Assembly (NCBI GenBank): GCA_944326255.1
Contig: CALVDG010000013.1
Location: 1-63,672, forward strand
DNA length: 63,672 nt
Direction of reading: 5' to 3'
Source: an uncultured Bacteroidales bacterium
Lineage (GTDB): Bacteria > Bacteroidota > Bacteroidia > Bacteroidales > UBA932
In this document: positions 9,062 to 17,973 of the stretch, piece after piece
Position numbering within the stretch: the stretch's first letter is position 1
Layout of the letters: every line of letters begins with the position of its first letter
Made by a program: the position numbers and the translations under genes
Notes under the pieces: model-generated
Database searches by the model: none
What the model saw: the letters and a program-made list of their open reading frames with translations, nothing else
What the model was told of the DNA's origin: nothing

Positions 9062-9135
9062 CGCACCCCAAATCTCACGACTTAGGGTGCGCTGCTTAAC
9101 TTAACCTAAAACTTAACCTATGAAAAAACTATCGC
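9054..9135 (-). ncRNA. Candidate sigma-54-driven small RNA, copy A
   Basis: Predicted transcript of about 80 nt. It would start near 9135, 12 nt below the -12 box of the sigma-54 site at 9161-9147. It contains the conserved core at 9131-9102 (GATAGTTTTTTCATAGG, then TTAAG, a T-run and AGGTTAA) shared with copy B at 26188-26220, and ends in a hairpin (arms 9091-9085 and 9068-9062, CGCACCC/GGGTGCG) followed by TTAATTTTT. The hairpin has a T-run only in the minus direction, which fixes the orientation. No ORF is visible on this strand. Function unknown. Confidence 0.6.
9062..9091 (-). terminator. Intrinsic terminator of small RNA copy A
   Basis: Seven-base-pair G/C-rich stem (9091-9085 with 9068-9062) and a 16-nt loop, followed on the minus strand by TTAATTTTT that runs into the end of the nitroreductase gene. 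On the plus strand no T-run follows, so it is unlikely to terminate the nitroreductase transcript. Confidence 0.65.
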
Positions 9136-9146
9136 TCATTTCTATT

Positions 9147-9161
9147 ACAAAGTCCGTGCCA
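9147..9161 (-). promoter_or_regulatory. Sigma-54 (RpoN) promoter of small RNA copy A
   Basis: Minus strand TGGCACG-GACT-TTGTA matches the -24/-12 consensus TGGCACG-N4-TTGCA with a single change (C to T at -12). The -24 GG is at 9160-9159. It begins two bases beyond the stop codon of the lipoprotein gene 9164-10465, and about 15 nt further upstream still resemble copy B. Confidence 0.7.
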
Positions 9162-9163
9162 AA

Positions 9164-10465
9164 CTAGTTGCTTCCCCCTACAAAATCTACAGATTCCACT
9201 CCGAATTCATAAGGTACCGAACTTTGGCTCCATGACCTGCCGCCGTCCACCGTATAATATATGGTACCGCTCTCTCCCGTGGAAGACATTACGGAGCAGG
9301 CTCCTCTGGCCGCATCCCTCAGAAACGACACGGAGGAGAGCGTTCCTGTAGAATATCCACCGTCAGCCGGATTAACCTCATCGTCAGTAAGCAGACCGTC
9401 CGTAGAGACATACATTATACCGCCACTTCCGGCAGCCCAGACATAATTGTCAAAACAAACCTCCATGGAATTTATATCCACATCCGCACTTAGAGCATTT
9501 TCCCAAGTCTCGCCTCCGTCAGCAGAACGCAGGATTCCCATAGCACCGGCACCGGAGAGATACAGCACCGGACCGGATGCCGCATATATATCGGTAGGCC
9601 GCTGAGAAGACGAAGCCGCACTCACAGGCATCTCCGACCATGTAGTACCGCCGTCCGGAGAATACTCCACAACAGCATTTCCGTCCGCAGCCTGTCCACA
9701 GCACCAGACATTCCTGCCGTCCGCCACTGTCAGAGCCGAATACGAGACTACGGAAGACGACTCCCTGCATACAGACCACGAACCTCCGCCGTTGACTGTC
9801 TTAATAACCATGCAGGTATCGGAGGTCACAGCCCAGGCCGTATCCTTATCATGGGCCACAATCGCAGCGATAGACACCGGGCGTGAAGTTCTCAGCGACG
9901 AGCCCTGGTTGCTCCATGTCGCACCGCCGTCCTTCGTATACAGAATCACCGTCGTACCCCGCAGCGTATCAGCCTCACCTCCTACCCAACATATCTGATC
10001 ATCCACTGCAAAAACGTCTTTCAACCTCACATCCGGAACCATTGAAGGAGAGCCCTGCCTTGTCCACGACCTTCCGGCATCTGCAGTGTAGAGAATGGTG
10101 CCATATCCGCTGTCTCCTGCTCCTACTGCCCAGCCTGCCGTGATGATATCCATAACGACATCGCAGACAGCCTCTCCGCCCGCTGTTATATTGACTTGTT
10201 TCATAAGCGGATAGTATCCGCCCATACTGAATCTTATTCCCTGAAGGCCGTCCGGCACTCCTTCATAGAAGTACGCTCCCTCAGAATCTGTCATGACCGC
10301 TGAATCTCCGTATATGACTGACACACCTTCCAAAGGTTCTCCTGACACAGATGCTGTAACATGTCCGCTCAGACTGCCCCATCCGGCCGTAGGCTTCTTA
10401 CATCCCGGCAGTGACACCGCTGCCACTGCCAGGAATACCACCAAAATATATACTGTCTTTTTCAT
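9164..10465 (-). CDS. Lipoprotein with carboxypeptidase-regulatory-like domain and Asp-box repeats
   Basis: 433 aa. Lipobox LPGC near residue 22, then a beta-sandwich of the CarboxypepD-regulatory type (SLSGHVTASVSGEPLEGVSV), then a propeller of BNR/Asp-box type: at least six DGG-x-W motifs (DAGRSW, DGGATW, NGGGSW, DGGTTW, DGGETW, DGGRSW) spaced about 50-60 residues, as in Ycf48- or sortilin-like propellers. Likely surface or periplasmic; no catalytic residues of sialidases are recognisable, so I do not call an enzyme. A second lipoprotein gene lies 32 nt upstream on the same strand. Confidence 0.75.
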   Translation of the reverse strand: MKKTVYILVVFLAVAAVSLPGCKKPTAGWGSLSGHVTASVSGEPLEGVSVIYGDSAVMTDSEGAYFYEGVPDGLQGIRFSMGGYYPLMKQVNITAGGEAVCDVVMDIITAGWAVGAGDSGYGTILYTADAGRSWTRQGSPSMVPDVRLKDVFAVDDQICWVGGEADTLRGTTVILYTKDGGATWSNQGSSLRTSRPVSIAAIVAHDKDTAWAVTSDTCMVIKTVNGGGSWSVCRESSSVVSYSALTVADGRNVWCCGQAADGNAVVEYSPDGGTTWSEMPVSAASSSQRPTDIYAASGPVLYLSGAGAMGILRSADGGETWENALSADVDINSMEVCFDNYVWAAGSGGIMYVSTDGLLTDDEVNPADGGYSTGTLSSVSFLRDAARGACSVMSSTGESGTIYYTVDGGRSWSQSSVPYEFGVESVDFVGGSN

Positions 10466-10497
10466 AATCGCACTTTACAGCGCGAAAGTAACAATTT

Positions 10498-11775
10498 TTA
10501 CTTAGATTCTGACAGTATTGCGACGGGCTGTGACACTTCTGTCCTACCTGAAGCCTGTACCCGGCTGACTGCCGCCGGCTCACCGTCCTCAAACCACTCG
10601 TCCGGGATATTGATTTCTATAACACTTAGAGGGCCAGGCTCTCCATTGCTGTTGACCGGACAGCCGACAGCGACACACTGCTTTGAATCATACACTGTTC
10701 CGTCTTCTCCCACCGCATGAAAATATATCGGATCCTCAATATCCACTATATAGAAGATACTCCCATATGAAAACAATCCCGATATTACATTCCATCTTAC
10801 AGCCTCCTCCGCTGTCGTTACTGCCGGATAATACATAGAAAGCAATTCTTCTCCAAATGCCCACAACTCATCTTCTGACATCCCGAATCTTATCCAAAAA
10901 TAAACATCTGTGTTCTCATCCATTGCCACATTGCAAGTCAGATATTTATTGCCGTTTTCATCAAGTTTGGGAGCAGACCAGTCTATAGTCACCTTCAGAC
11001 TGTCCGGCAATGCGACCGACGGATCTTTTTCCTGTAGCGGCAATTCAATGACATGTACTCCAGTGATTTCAAATCCGTCACTTGTTACAAATCCCACTAC
11101 CTGATTATCCAATCCGGTCGTACCGCCATAGGTATCATAACTATACTTAAACGGGGCCCTATACACACCATCTCCAGACATATAAGGAGTCAAGTCATGC
11201 TCATAGTCCCTCATATACTCCACAAAGGCATCCATGTCTCCATACGATGACAGAATGTCTTGCTTTGATCCTTGAAACACAGCACATATATGTTCATTGC
11301 CATAATATGATGCAGCGAGCTGAAACCACGCATTGCTCATATAATCTACGGTAAGGCCGGTGGTGAGGGCGCAGACCTGAGCCTTGACCGGAGCGGATAC
11401 CTCGCCCGTTGAAGATACCGCACGGGCATATACCGTATATGGTCCGAAATCCAGAGGTTCGGAGCAGTCGTACTCCACTGTCGCGGATGTCGCGCCGTCC
11501 GAAAGCTCGATACGCTGAACTCCGTCCAGCTCTCCGGCCTTGAACGCCACAGAGTCGGTCTTCATGTTCACAGCGCGGCATACCGCATACTCAATGGTCT
11601 GAGTACCTTCTCCGCACTCAAAATCAAGCTTGAAATATCCGTCCTTCACATCCGAGACTGAGACAGACACATAATTATCGTCCCCAGAGGAAGTAATCTC
11701 TTTATCATCATCCAGAAGGCCGCAGGATGCCAGCGGCAGAAATGCCGCACACATTACTATAAATTTCTTTTTCAT
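10498..11775 (-). CDS. Hypothetical lipoprotein (beta-sandwich-rich)
   Basis: 425 aa, lipobox LASC at about residue 18, followed by an acidic stretch (GLLDDDKEITSSGDD). The first third resembles an Fn3-like fold (YTVYARAVSSTGEVSAPVKAQVCALTTG), the remainder is acidic and aromatic with no family I recognise. Located upstream of the Asp-box lipoprotein on the same strand (32 nt gap), so the two are probably one transcript and may act together at the cell surface. No function is proposed. Confidence 0.7.
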   Translation of the reverse strand: MKKKFIVMCAAFLPLASCGLLDDDKEITSSGDDNYVSVSVSDVKDGYFKLDFECGEGTQTIEYAVCRAVNMKTDSVAFKAGELDGVQRIELSDGATSATVEYDCSEPLDFGPYTVYARAVSSTGEVSAPVKAQVCALTTGLTVDYMSNAWFQLAASYYGNEHICAVFQGSKQDILSSYGDMDAFVEYMRDYEHDLTPYMSGDGVYRAPFKYSYDTYGGTTGLDNQVVGFVTSDGFEITGVHVIELPLQEKDPSVALPDSLKVTIDWSAPKLDENGNKYLTCNVAMDENTDVYFWIRFGMSEDELWAFGEELLSMYYPAVTTAEEAVRWNVISGLFSYGSIFYIVDIEDPIYFHAVGEDGTVYDSKQCVAVGCPVNSNGEPGPLSVIEINIPDEWFEDGEPAAVSRVQASGRTEVSQPVAILSESK

Positions 11776-11845
11776 ATCTGATAAGTTTAATGTTTTCAGG
11801 TTAATGTAAATATCTCCGCCTTGTGACGCTCTTTTTGATTCCGGA

Positions 11846-13156
11846 CTACGCAGCGGCCTTGCTGTCGTGCTTGTGCTGGAACATCAGGGCGAACAATATG
11901 GCTACCACCAGAGCGTAGGCTGCGAAGAGCCACCAGGCATGACTCCAGCCTGTCATCACGGTATGCCAGTCAATGACTCCGTCGGCTCCGGGTATCTTAT
12001 GCGAGTTCACCAGGGCATTGACGACAGCCTGGGCTCCGATAGTACCGGCCGCCGCTCCCACACCGTTGGTCATCAACATGAAAAGTCCCTGGGCACTGGA
12101 GCGGATAGAGTTGTCCGTAGTCTGATTGACAAAGAGCGAGCCCGAGATGTTGAAGAAGTCGAAGGCCACTCCGTACACTATCATGGACAGGACTATCAGC
12201 CATACGCCGCTGCCGGGATTGCCGATGGCGAAAAATCCGAAACGCAGCACCCACGCCAGCATGGCTATGAGCATCACGTTCTTTATACCATAGCGTCTGA
12301 GGAAGAACGGTATCAGCAGGATACAAAGGGTCTCCGATATCTGGGACAGGGATATCAGCATATTGGAATGCTCGACACCGAACGTTCCCTGATACTCGGA
12401 CAGATTGCCGAAGTCAGCCAGGAAGGGATTGGCAAAACCGTTGGTAATCTGCAATGCGACTCCGAGCAGCATGGAGAAGATGAAAAATACGGCCATCTTT
12501 CTCTGTCTGAACAGGGTAAATGCCCTGAGACCCATAGCGTCCACCAGCGACTTCCTATGCGTCGTCTTATTCACCGGGCACTCGGGCAAGGTCAGGGTAT
12601 ACAGAGCCAGGATGATACTCAGAGCACCCGATACCACATACTGCATGGATGTCTCCTGCATGGCCGCCCCGCCGACTTTTACCAGATCCACGAACCACAT
12701 GGAGCAGATGAAGCCCACCGTACCCCATACTCTGATAGGCGGAAAGTCCTTAACCGGATCCAGTCCGGACTTTTCCAGAACCGTATACGATACCGAATTG
12801 GATATGGCTATCGTAGGCATGAAGAATGCTATGCTAAGAGTGTAAAGGCCGAAGAGAACTCCGAACTCCACGTCCGCTCCGGCTGACACCCCGTATATGC
12901 CGGCTCCGATCATAGCCGCTCCGGCCACTGCATGACACAGACCCAGCAGCCTCTGCGCCTGAATCCACTTGTCGGCTATGATACCCATGATCGCAGGCAT
13001 GAAGATGGACACAATACCCTGAACGGAATAGAACCATCCGATACGGCTTCCGAAACCGGCCTCCGCAAGATAACGGCCCTGGCTCGTCAGATACGCTCCC
13101 CACACTGCGAACTGCAGGAAACTGAGCAGGATCAATTTAAATTTCTGAGCTTTCAT
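11846..13156 (-). CDS. MFS transporter of the nucleoside:H+ symporter (NupG-like) family
   Basis: Inner-membrane permease, 436 aa with 12 predicted helices. The start (FKLILLSFLQFAVWGAYLTS) and the PAIMGIIADKWI motif between helices 2 and 3 are typical of the NupG/XapB branch; the tail is cytoplasmic (FQHKHDSKAAA). It lies 8 nt behind a GH20 gene and 11 nt further is GH84, so in this context the substrate may well be N-acetylglucosamine or a related sugar rather than nucleosides. That substrate is inference. Confidence 0.85.
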   Translation of the reverse strand: MKAQKFKLILLSFLQFAVWGAYLTSQGRYLAEAGFGSRIGWFYSVQGIVSIFMPAIMGIIADKWIQAQRLLGLCHAVAGAAMIGAGIYGVSAGADVEFGVLFGLYTLSIAFFMPTIAISNSVSYTVLEKSGLDPVKDFPPIRVWGTVGFICSMWFVDLVKVGGAAMQETSMQYVVSGALSIILALYTLTLPECPVNKTTHRKSLVDAMGLRAFTLFRQRKMAVFFIFSMLLGVALQITNGFANPFLADFGNLSEYQGTFGVEHSNMLISLSQISETLCILLIPFFLRRYGIKNVMLIAMLAWVLRFGFFAIGNPGSGVWLIVLSMIVYGVAFDFFNISGSLFVNQTTDNSIRSSAQGLFMLMTNGVGAAAGTIGAQAVVNALVNSHKIPGADGVIDWHTVMTGWSHAWWLFAAYALVVAILFALMFQHKHDSKAAA

Positions 13157-13164
13157 ACTATATA

Positions 13165-15357
13165 TTATCTTTCAATCGTCAAACCTCTTAACACCGCAGT
13201 ATATCCGTCGTTGGAGTCCGTCATGATCATACGGAGCTCCTTCACCGGAGACAGCGGCTCGAAGACCAGCTCTCCGTGATAGAGTTCACCGGCCCTGACA
13301 GCCTCACCGTCAGCCGTCACATACTCCACGTAAGCGTCAGTCACATAAAACATCCCGGATGACGGTGCTCCGGATGTGACTGTAATCCGGCTGCACTCCA
13401 CCGGCTGAGCCATTACAAAGGACAGCGTGTCCCCGGCCTGAAGCACCCGGCCCGAATATCCGACACCATCCCTTCCAGCCAGACTCCGCTTATTGCCGTC
13501 AGACAAGGGGAAATTGCTCTCCACCGTCATTTCCGGTTCTATGTAATCATACAGTGCGATATTGGAGGCTCCTACCGCGATGCTGCTGAAATCGTCGGCG
13601 AAGAATGTGGCGAAACGGAAGTCCTCCGGCCTGTCCGTGACTATCTCTCCGCGACATACGGGAGATGAGGCCGTCGGAGCCGTAGCATCCATGCTGTAAC
13701 GCACCACAGCGGAAGGATGAGGCGGCTGCACCCGAAGCACCTGAGAGTCAAACGTCACCTCGGGCGGAGCTACACGGAACGCTATGCCCATACGGTAGAG
13801 TCTCTGGAAATGCGCATTATACAGTCTATTTTCAAAATTCTCAAAATCGCGGTCCGCCCTGCTGCTCCAGCCTACCTCGGCCAGAGCGCACAGACGCGGG
13901 AAGAGCTGGTATTCCATCAGCCTCGGCGGCCATGCCAGAAGCTCGCCCCAAAGACAGGCCTCCACTCCCTGAATCAAGGAAGTATCAGACTCATGTTCCG
14001 GCAGAATACACTCAGGCTCCAGCGAATAAGCCCTGGACAACGGTATCACTGCAGCCCAGCTGTGCCCCCGCTCTGCCGGAGACTGCTTCATGTCCAGATA
14101 GCAGTAGTCCGCCAGCTGCACCACAGCCCTGTAGCCTTTTCCAAGTGCCTTCCGGCTTATCTCCACACTCCTCCATGCACTGACCATCGTAGTGGAGTCC
14201 AGGCGGATATCGGTATTGACGATATCATCCCATCCAGCCATTTTCTTACCATAGCCTTTCAGTATCTCTTCCATCCGCAGGACAAAGCGTGCATGAATCT
14301 CTTCCGGTCCCCGGAGTCCCTGTTCCCGGGCCAATGCCTGACAGTGCGGGCAGTTGTTCCAGGACGTGTGGTCCACCTCATCGCCTCCGATGTGGATGTA
14401 CTCCGAAGGGAACAGACCGGCTATCTCCTTGAATATGTTGGACAGTATCCTGTAATTCTCCTCCCTGGCCACGCAGAGGACGTTGTCGGTTTCCCCGTTG
14501 ACACTGATATAAGGCACATCCATGTCGCAGGCCATCTCCGGAAAGACACCGACGAGCGAGCGGCTGTGACCGGGCAGGTCTATCTCAGGGATAATCTCGA
14601 TATGACGCTCGGCAGCGTACTTCACGACCTCACGTATTTCTTTTTGTGTATAATATCCGCCGTAGCAGTCATGGCCCTGACCGTAGGCAGCCGGGGTAAC
14701 CTCATCGTCGCCCCTCCATGCGCCTTTCTCCGTCAGCTGCGGATATTTGCGTATCTCTATCCGCCAGCCGTTGTCGTCGGCCAGATGCCAGTGGAAGCGG
14801 TTGAGCTTGTGGTAAGCCATCCAGTCCAGCAGCCTCAGGACGTGCTCCACGTCGAAAAATGTCCTGGAGACATCCAGCATCGTACCCCTGTAGGTATATC
14901 TGGGAGAATCCTCCACCGTCACTCCGTCCAGCACCCAGCGGGTAAGTTCGGGACTGTCGCCTCCATAGACAGCGGGCGGCATCATCTGCAGCAGGGTCTG
15001 GATGCCATAGAATATCCCGGCACGGTCCGAAGCCTCTATGAGGACACATTCACCACCCACTTCCAGCCTGTAGGCCTCGCTCTCCATTCCCTCGGTCAGA
15101 CTGAGAATGATGCCGTTATATGTCGGCACACCGTTAACCGGCACCTCAAAGGCAAACACATTCTCCAGATGCTCCTTCAGGTAGTTCCGTTCAAACTTCA
15201 GATCATCGGACGCGCACACCGAAAGTCCCTTCTCCATCATGAAGACACCGGCCTCAGGAGTCACTTTCAGCGGCTGAGGCACCAGATTGCAATAGGTCTG
15301 CGCTGACAGGGCCACTGCGGCGGAGAGCATCAGGCACAATGACAGTATTCTTTTCAT
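13165..15357 (-). CDS. Beta-N-acetylhexosaminidase, GH20
   Basis: Exported glycosidase releasing terminal GlcNAc/GalNAc from glycoconjugates. 730 aa: signal peptide to about residue 20, N-terminal GH20b domain, TIM barrel with RGTMLDVSRTFF and the catalytic pair D326-E327 in HIGGDEVD (substrate-assisted mechanism), a conserved Trp in WDDIVN, then a chitobiase-type beta-sandwich (VRYSMDATAPTASSPVCRG) and a C-terminal discoidin-like domain. Directly follows GH84 (11 nt) and precedes the MFS gene (8 nt): one operon for host glycan use, presumably mucin or other N-glycan/O-glycan remnants. Confidence 0.95.
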   Translation of the reverse strand: MKRILSLCLMLSAAVALSAQTYCNLVPQPLKVTPEAGVFMMEKGLSVCASDDLKFERNYLKEHLENVFAFEVPVNGVPTYNGIILSLTEGMESEAYRLEVGGECVLIEASDRAGIFYGIQTLLQMMPPAVYGGDSPELTRWVLDGVTVEDSPRYTYRGTMLDVSRTFFDVEHVLRLLDWMAYHKLNRFHWHLADDNGWRIEIRKYPQLTEKGAWRGDDEVTPAAYGQGHDCYGGYYTQKEIREVVKYAAERHIEIIPEIDLPGHSRSLVGVFPEMACDMDVPYISVNGETDNVLCVAREENYRILSNIFKEIAGLFPSEYIHIGGDEVDHTSWNNCPHCQALAREQGLRGPEEIHARFVLRMEEILKGYGKKMAGWDDIVNTDIRLDSTTMVSAWRSVEISRKALGKGYRAVVQLADYCYLDMKQSPAERGHSWAAVIPLSRAYSLEPECILPEHESDTSLIQGVEACLWGELLAWPPRLMEYQLFPRLCALAEVGWSSRADRDFENFENRLYNAHFQRLYRMGIAFRVAPPEVTFDSQVLRVQPPHPSAVVRYSMDATAPTASSPVCRGEIVTDRPEDFRFATFFADDFSSIAVGASNIALYDYIEPEMTVESNFPLSDGNKRSLAGRDGVGYSGRVLQAGDTLSFVMAQPVECSRITVTSGAPSSGMFYVTDAYVEYVTADGEAVRAGELYHGELVFEPLSPVKELRMIMTDSNDGYTAVLRGLTIER

Positions 15358-15368
15358 AAGGCAGCTGT

Positions 15369-17861
15369 TTACAATATCTCAAAAATATCCGTATCCCCCT
15401 CAATCCTGACACGCACCGCATCCGGGCTCAGCGTCAGTCTGCAATAAGGCTCCTCCGTGCTGAGACGGCCGGCAACGGAGCCGTCAGCGGCATATTGAGT
15501 TACCGTCACTTCCGAACGCGGCCGGAGCAGCAGCACTTTCTCCACATCCGTCCCGATGCTGTCCTCACGGATGATGCCGAACGACAGATCTCCGTCCAGA
15601 GTATAATAAGTATAAGGGTTGTTGTCAAAGGCATACACCGCCCTGTCCCTGTCCGGGGCCTGCATGTCGAAGCCGAGGCTGTCCGGACGGACAGGGTTGA
15701 CACTGAACGTGCGCACGGCGGCCCAGTTGGTCTTGTCCGACTCTATCTTGCGCAGACGCACATACCGCGCATCCACCCCGCGGCCCTGCCACCTGATGAT
15801 GTACTGCCTTTCCAAAGTATCCGTTGTCACAGGGAACCATATCTGCCCGTCCTTTGATGCCTCCAGCACAGTCCGGTCAAAATAATCCACATCGTCCACC
15901 GAATTGCGGCCCTGGAGTATCTCTATCTCTCTCAGGCCCCTTACCAGACCGAGATCCACCCCTATCCAGTCATCGGTCTGCTGGGCGTATGCAGAGGTAT
16001 AGAATGTCGTAGAATCGTCATCGAACATCAGTTTGCCCGAGACGGTGCCGGAATTGGCAAATGAGCCTATGGCCGTATACGAATAGGGACTCCGGCCGGC
16101 CACTCTGCGGTAGAACTCGGCCGCCATCCCGTCCATAGCCCTCTCGCAGAACGGATTGAGCTTCATTGAGCCGGACTTGTGCGCCTCATAGGCCGCTTTC
16201 TCCTCGGGGCTCATAAGGTTGGCCGTATAAGCCGACCAGAAAGCAGCATCATCTCCGCTCTCAAACACCTTAATCAGCTCAAGAGTCCGGACACCTCTGG
16301 CGCCCAGCTTGCCGAACTCCTCCAGCCAGGGAGAAAGCTCGCGCATAAGGGCTTCATTGGAACAATTCTCGGCCATCTCTTCCGGAGCAGCCTCCACCCT
16401 GCGGAACTCCTCCAGCAGAGCGTCGTACTGCTGCTGAGTATAATCGTCAAAGTCAAAAACCTCCGTTTCCCAGGACTCATCGCGGCGATAGCCGGACTCC
16501 GTGTCGCATGAATGTATGGCGAATGTCCGGTAAGCCTCCCCGGCATCTTCTCCGGCCAGTACTCCGAGGCCGCGCTCCCAGTTGGCCAGAGGATCATAGT
16601 CCTCAATGTTCCAGGTATAATCGGCCACACCGTAAAGGGCCAGTTTGGAGGCCTCGGCATGTTCCATGGGATTGCTTACGAAGCCGCAAAGGTTCTCTGC
16701 CGTAAGCGTCTGGTCCAGACCGTATACGGGACCCTGCATGACGATATGGCGGCAGTAGTCCGTAACCGGGAAATTCCACCAGTACAGGGCCGGACGCTGT
16801 ATTCTGGAGCCCACCCACTCCAAAGTAGCCGGAGTAAGGTCGCTGCACACATAGTCCCCGGTCCAGAACACCCGTACAGAAGGATCCAGTTCCCTGCCGT
16901 AGACAGCCAGACTGCCGCGCTCGGTAGGATTGGCCCAGGAACGGTTGTAATCAGTAGGACAGATGATAAGCGGAGCCACATCGCCCTTGACCTTCACGAA
17001 CTCCTCTCCCAGGCGGTTGAGCAGCTCAACCTGACGGTAGGGATTGGCCCCGTCTCCGGATATGTCGTCAAAGAATATAGCGAACGCCCTTACGCCCAGC
17101 GCATACATATCCTCAAACTTGGCGACGAGAGCCGCATAGTCCTCCTCATTCCACTTTATGTCCTGACCCGGATGTATGGCCCAGACGAAGTCCACATAAT
17201 TGGCCCGGCAGGCCTCTACCAGTTCCTTTATACCAGCGGCCTCGTCCTCAGGGTAAGGCTTTCTCCAGTCAGGCGAGCTGTGATACGGGTCGTCCTTGGG
17301 GCCGTATATATAGGTATTCATCTTGTATCTGCCGTAAAAGTCTATCAGAGACAGACGGGCCTGGTGGGACCAGGGCGCACCGTAGAATCCCTCGACCACA
17401 CCTCTGGAAGGCAGATCCGGCCAGTCGTTGACTCTCACGCACGGCAGCAGTCCGTTCTCAGCCTGAGCCACTATCTGACGCAGGGTCTGCAGACCGTAGA
17501 AAGCACCCCGCTCGTCATAGCCCAGTATAGAGATGCCCTTTCCGTCTATCGTAAGCCGGTAAGCACCGGAGATCTCCCTGACTCCGGCTTTGGCCGCTTT
17601 TTTCTGTCCGAATTCCACAGTCAGCACAGCCGCCTTCTTATCCCCCGACAACAAAAAATCCACCGCACCGGCAAATCTTCCGCTCTTGTCCACAAGACGC
17701 ACACCACCTGACACATCCAGAACCATCTCTTCCGCCGACATTTCCACTTTATGCGGCACCGGATTGATTATCTGAATTTTAAACCCCTCACCTTCAGCCC
17801 ATACAGGGAATGTACAAGCAATCTGAGCACAGACAATCAATAATTTTTTCAAATAATTCAT
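15369..17861 (-). CDS. Beta-N-acetylglucosaminidase, GH84 (O-GlcNAcase/hyaluronidase family)
   Basis: Exported enzyme cleaving beta-linked GlcNAc, including O-GlcNAc from proteins in homologues. About 830 aa: signal peptide (ending near WAEG), GH20b-like domain, GH84 barrel with VEGFYGAPWSH and the double-Asp catalytic pair in FFDDISGD (about residues 265-266), a helical domain, and an F5/8-type carbohydrate-binding domain (DDDSTTFYTSAYAQQTDDWIG). Longer than the well-studied Bacteroides homologue by roughly 90 residues at the C-terminus. Two ATGs compete, 17873 and 17861; a -7 box at 17893-17886 puts the transcript start near 17879, so 17861 leaves a more usual leader. Confidence 0.93.
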   Translation of the reverse strand: MNYLKKLLIVCAQIACTFPVWAEGEGFKIQIINPVPHKVEMSAEEMVLDVSGGVRLVDKSGRFAGAVDFLLSGDKKAAVLTVEFGQKKAAKAGVREISGAYRLTIDGKGISILGYDERGAFYGLQTLRQIVAQAENGLLPCVRVNDWPDLPSRGVVEGFYGAPWSHQARLSLIDFYGRYKMNTYIYGPKDDPYHSSPDWRKPYPEDEAAGIKELVEACRANYVDFVWAIHPGQDIKWNEEDYAALVAKFEDMYALGVRAFAIFFDDISGDGANPYRQVELLNRLGEEFVKVKGDVAPLIICPTDYNRSWANPTERGSLAVYGRELDPSVRVFWTGDYVCSDLTPATLEWVGSRIQRPALYWWNFPVTDYCRHIVMQGPVYGLDQTLTAENLCGFVSNPMEHAEASKLALYGVADYTWNIEDYDPLANWERGLGVLAGEDAGEAYRTFAIHSCDTESGYRRDESWETEVFDFDDYTQQQYDALLEEFRRVEAAPEEMAENCSNEALMRELSPWLEEFGKLGARGVRTLELIKVFESGDDAAFWSAYTANLMSPEEKAAYEAHKSGSMKLNPFCERAMDGMAAEFYRRVAGRSPYSYTAIGSFANSGTVSGKLMFDDDSTTFYTSAYAQQTDDWIGVDLGLVRGLREIEILQGRNSVDDVDYFDRTVLEASKDGQIWFPVTTDTLERQYIIRWQGRGVDARYVRLRKIESDKTNWAAVRTFSVNPVRPDSLGFDMQAPDRDRAVYAFDNNPYTYYTLDGDLSFGIIREDSIGTDVEKVLLLRPRSEVTVTQYAADGSVAGRLSTEEPYCRLTLSPDAVRVRIEGDTDIFEIL

Positions 17862-17885
17862 ATTGACTTTCAAATAAAACTATCG

Positions 17886-17893
17886 CAAAGATA
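17886..17893 (-). promoter_or_regulatory. -7 element of the GH84-GH20-MFS operon
   Basis: TATCTTTG read on the minus strand matches TAnnTTTG exactly. I see no clear TTG at the -33 distance, so a weak or activated promoter is possible. It lies in the 100-nt space shared with the divergent glutamine synthetase gene. Confidence 0.45.
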
Positions 17894-17973
17894 ACTTTTA
17901 ATAGGAAATAATTGGAATAGTTAAAAAATTTGCACTAATTTGCCGTCAATTCTTAAAAATATTAGATGCAATT

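Noticed and set aside
9120..9167. Short ORF on the plus strand (Met-Lys-Lys-Leu-Ser-Leu..., 15 codons) opposite small RNA copy A
   Set aside because: The corresponding frame in copy B stops after six codons, while promoter and terminator lie on the other strand; conservation is of RNA, not of peptide.
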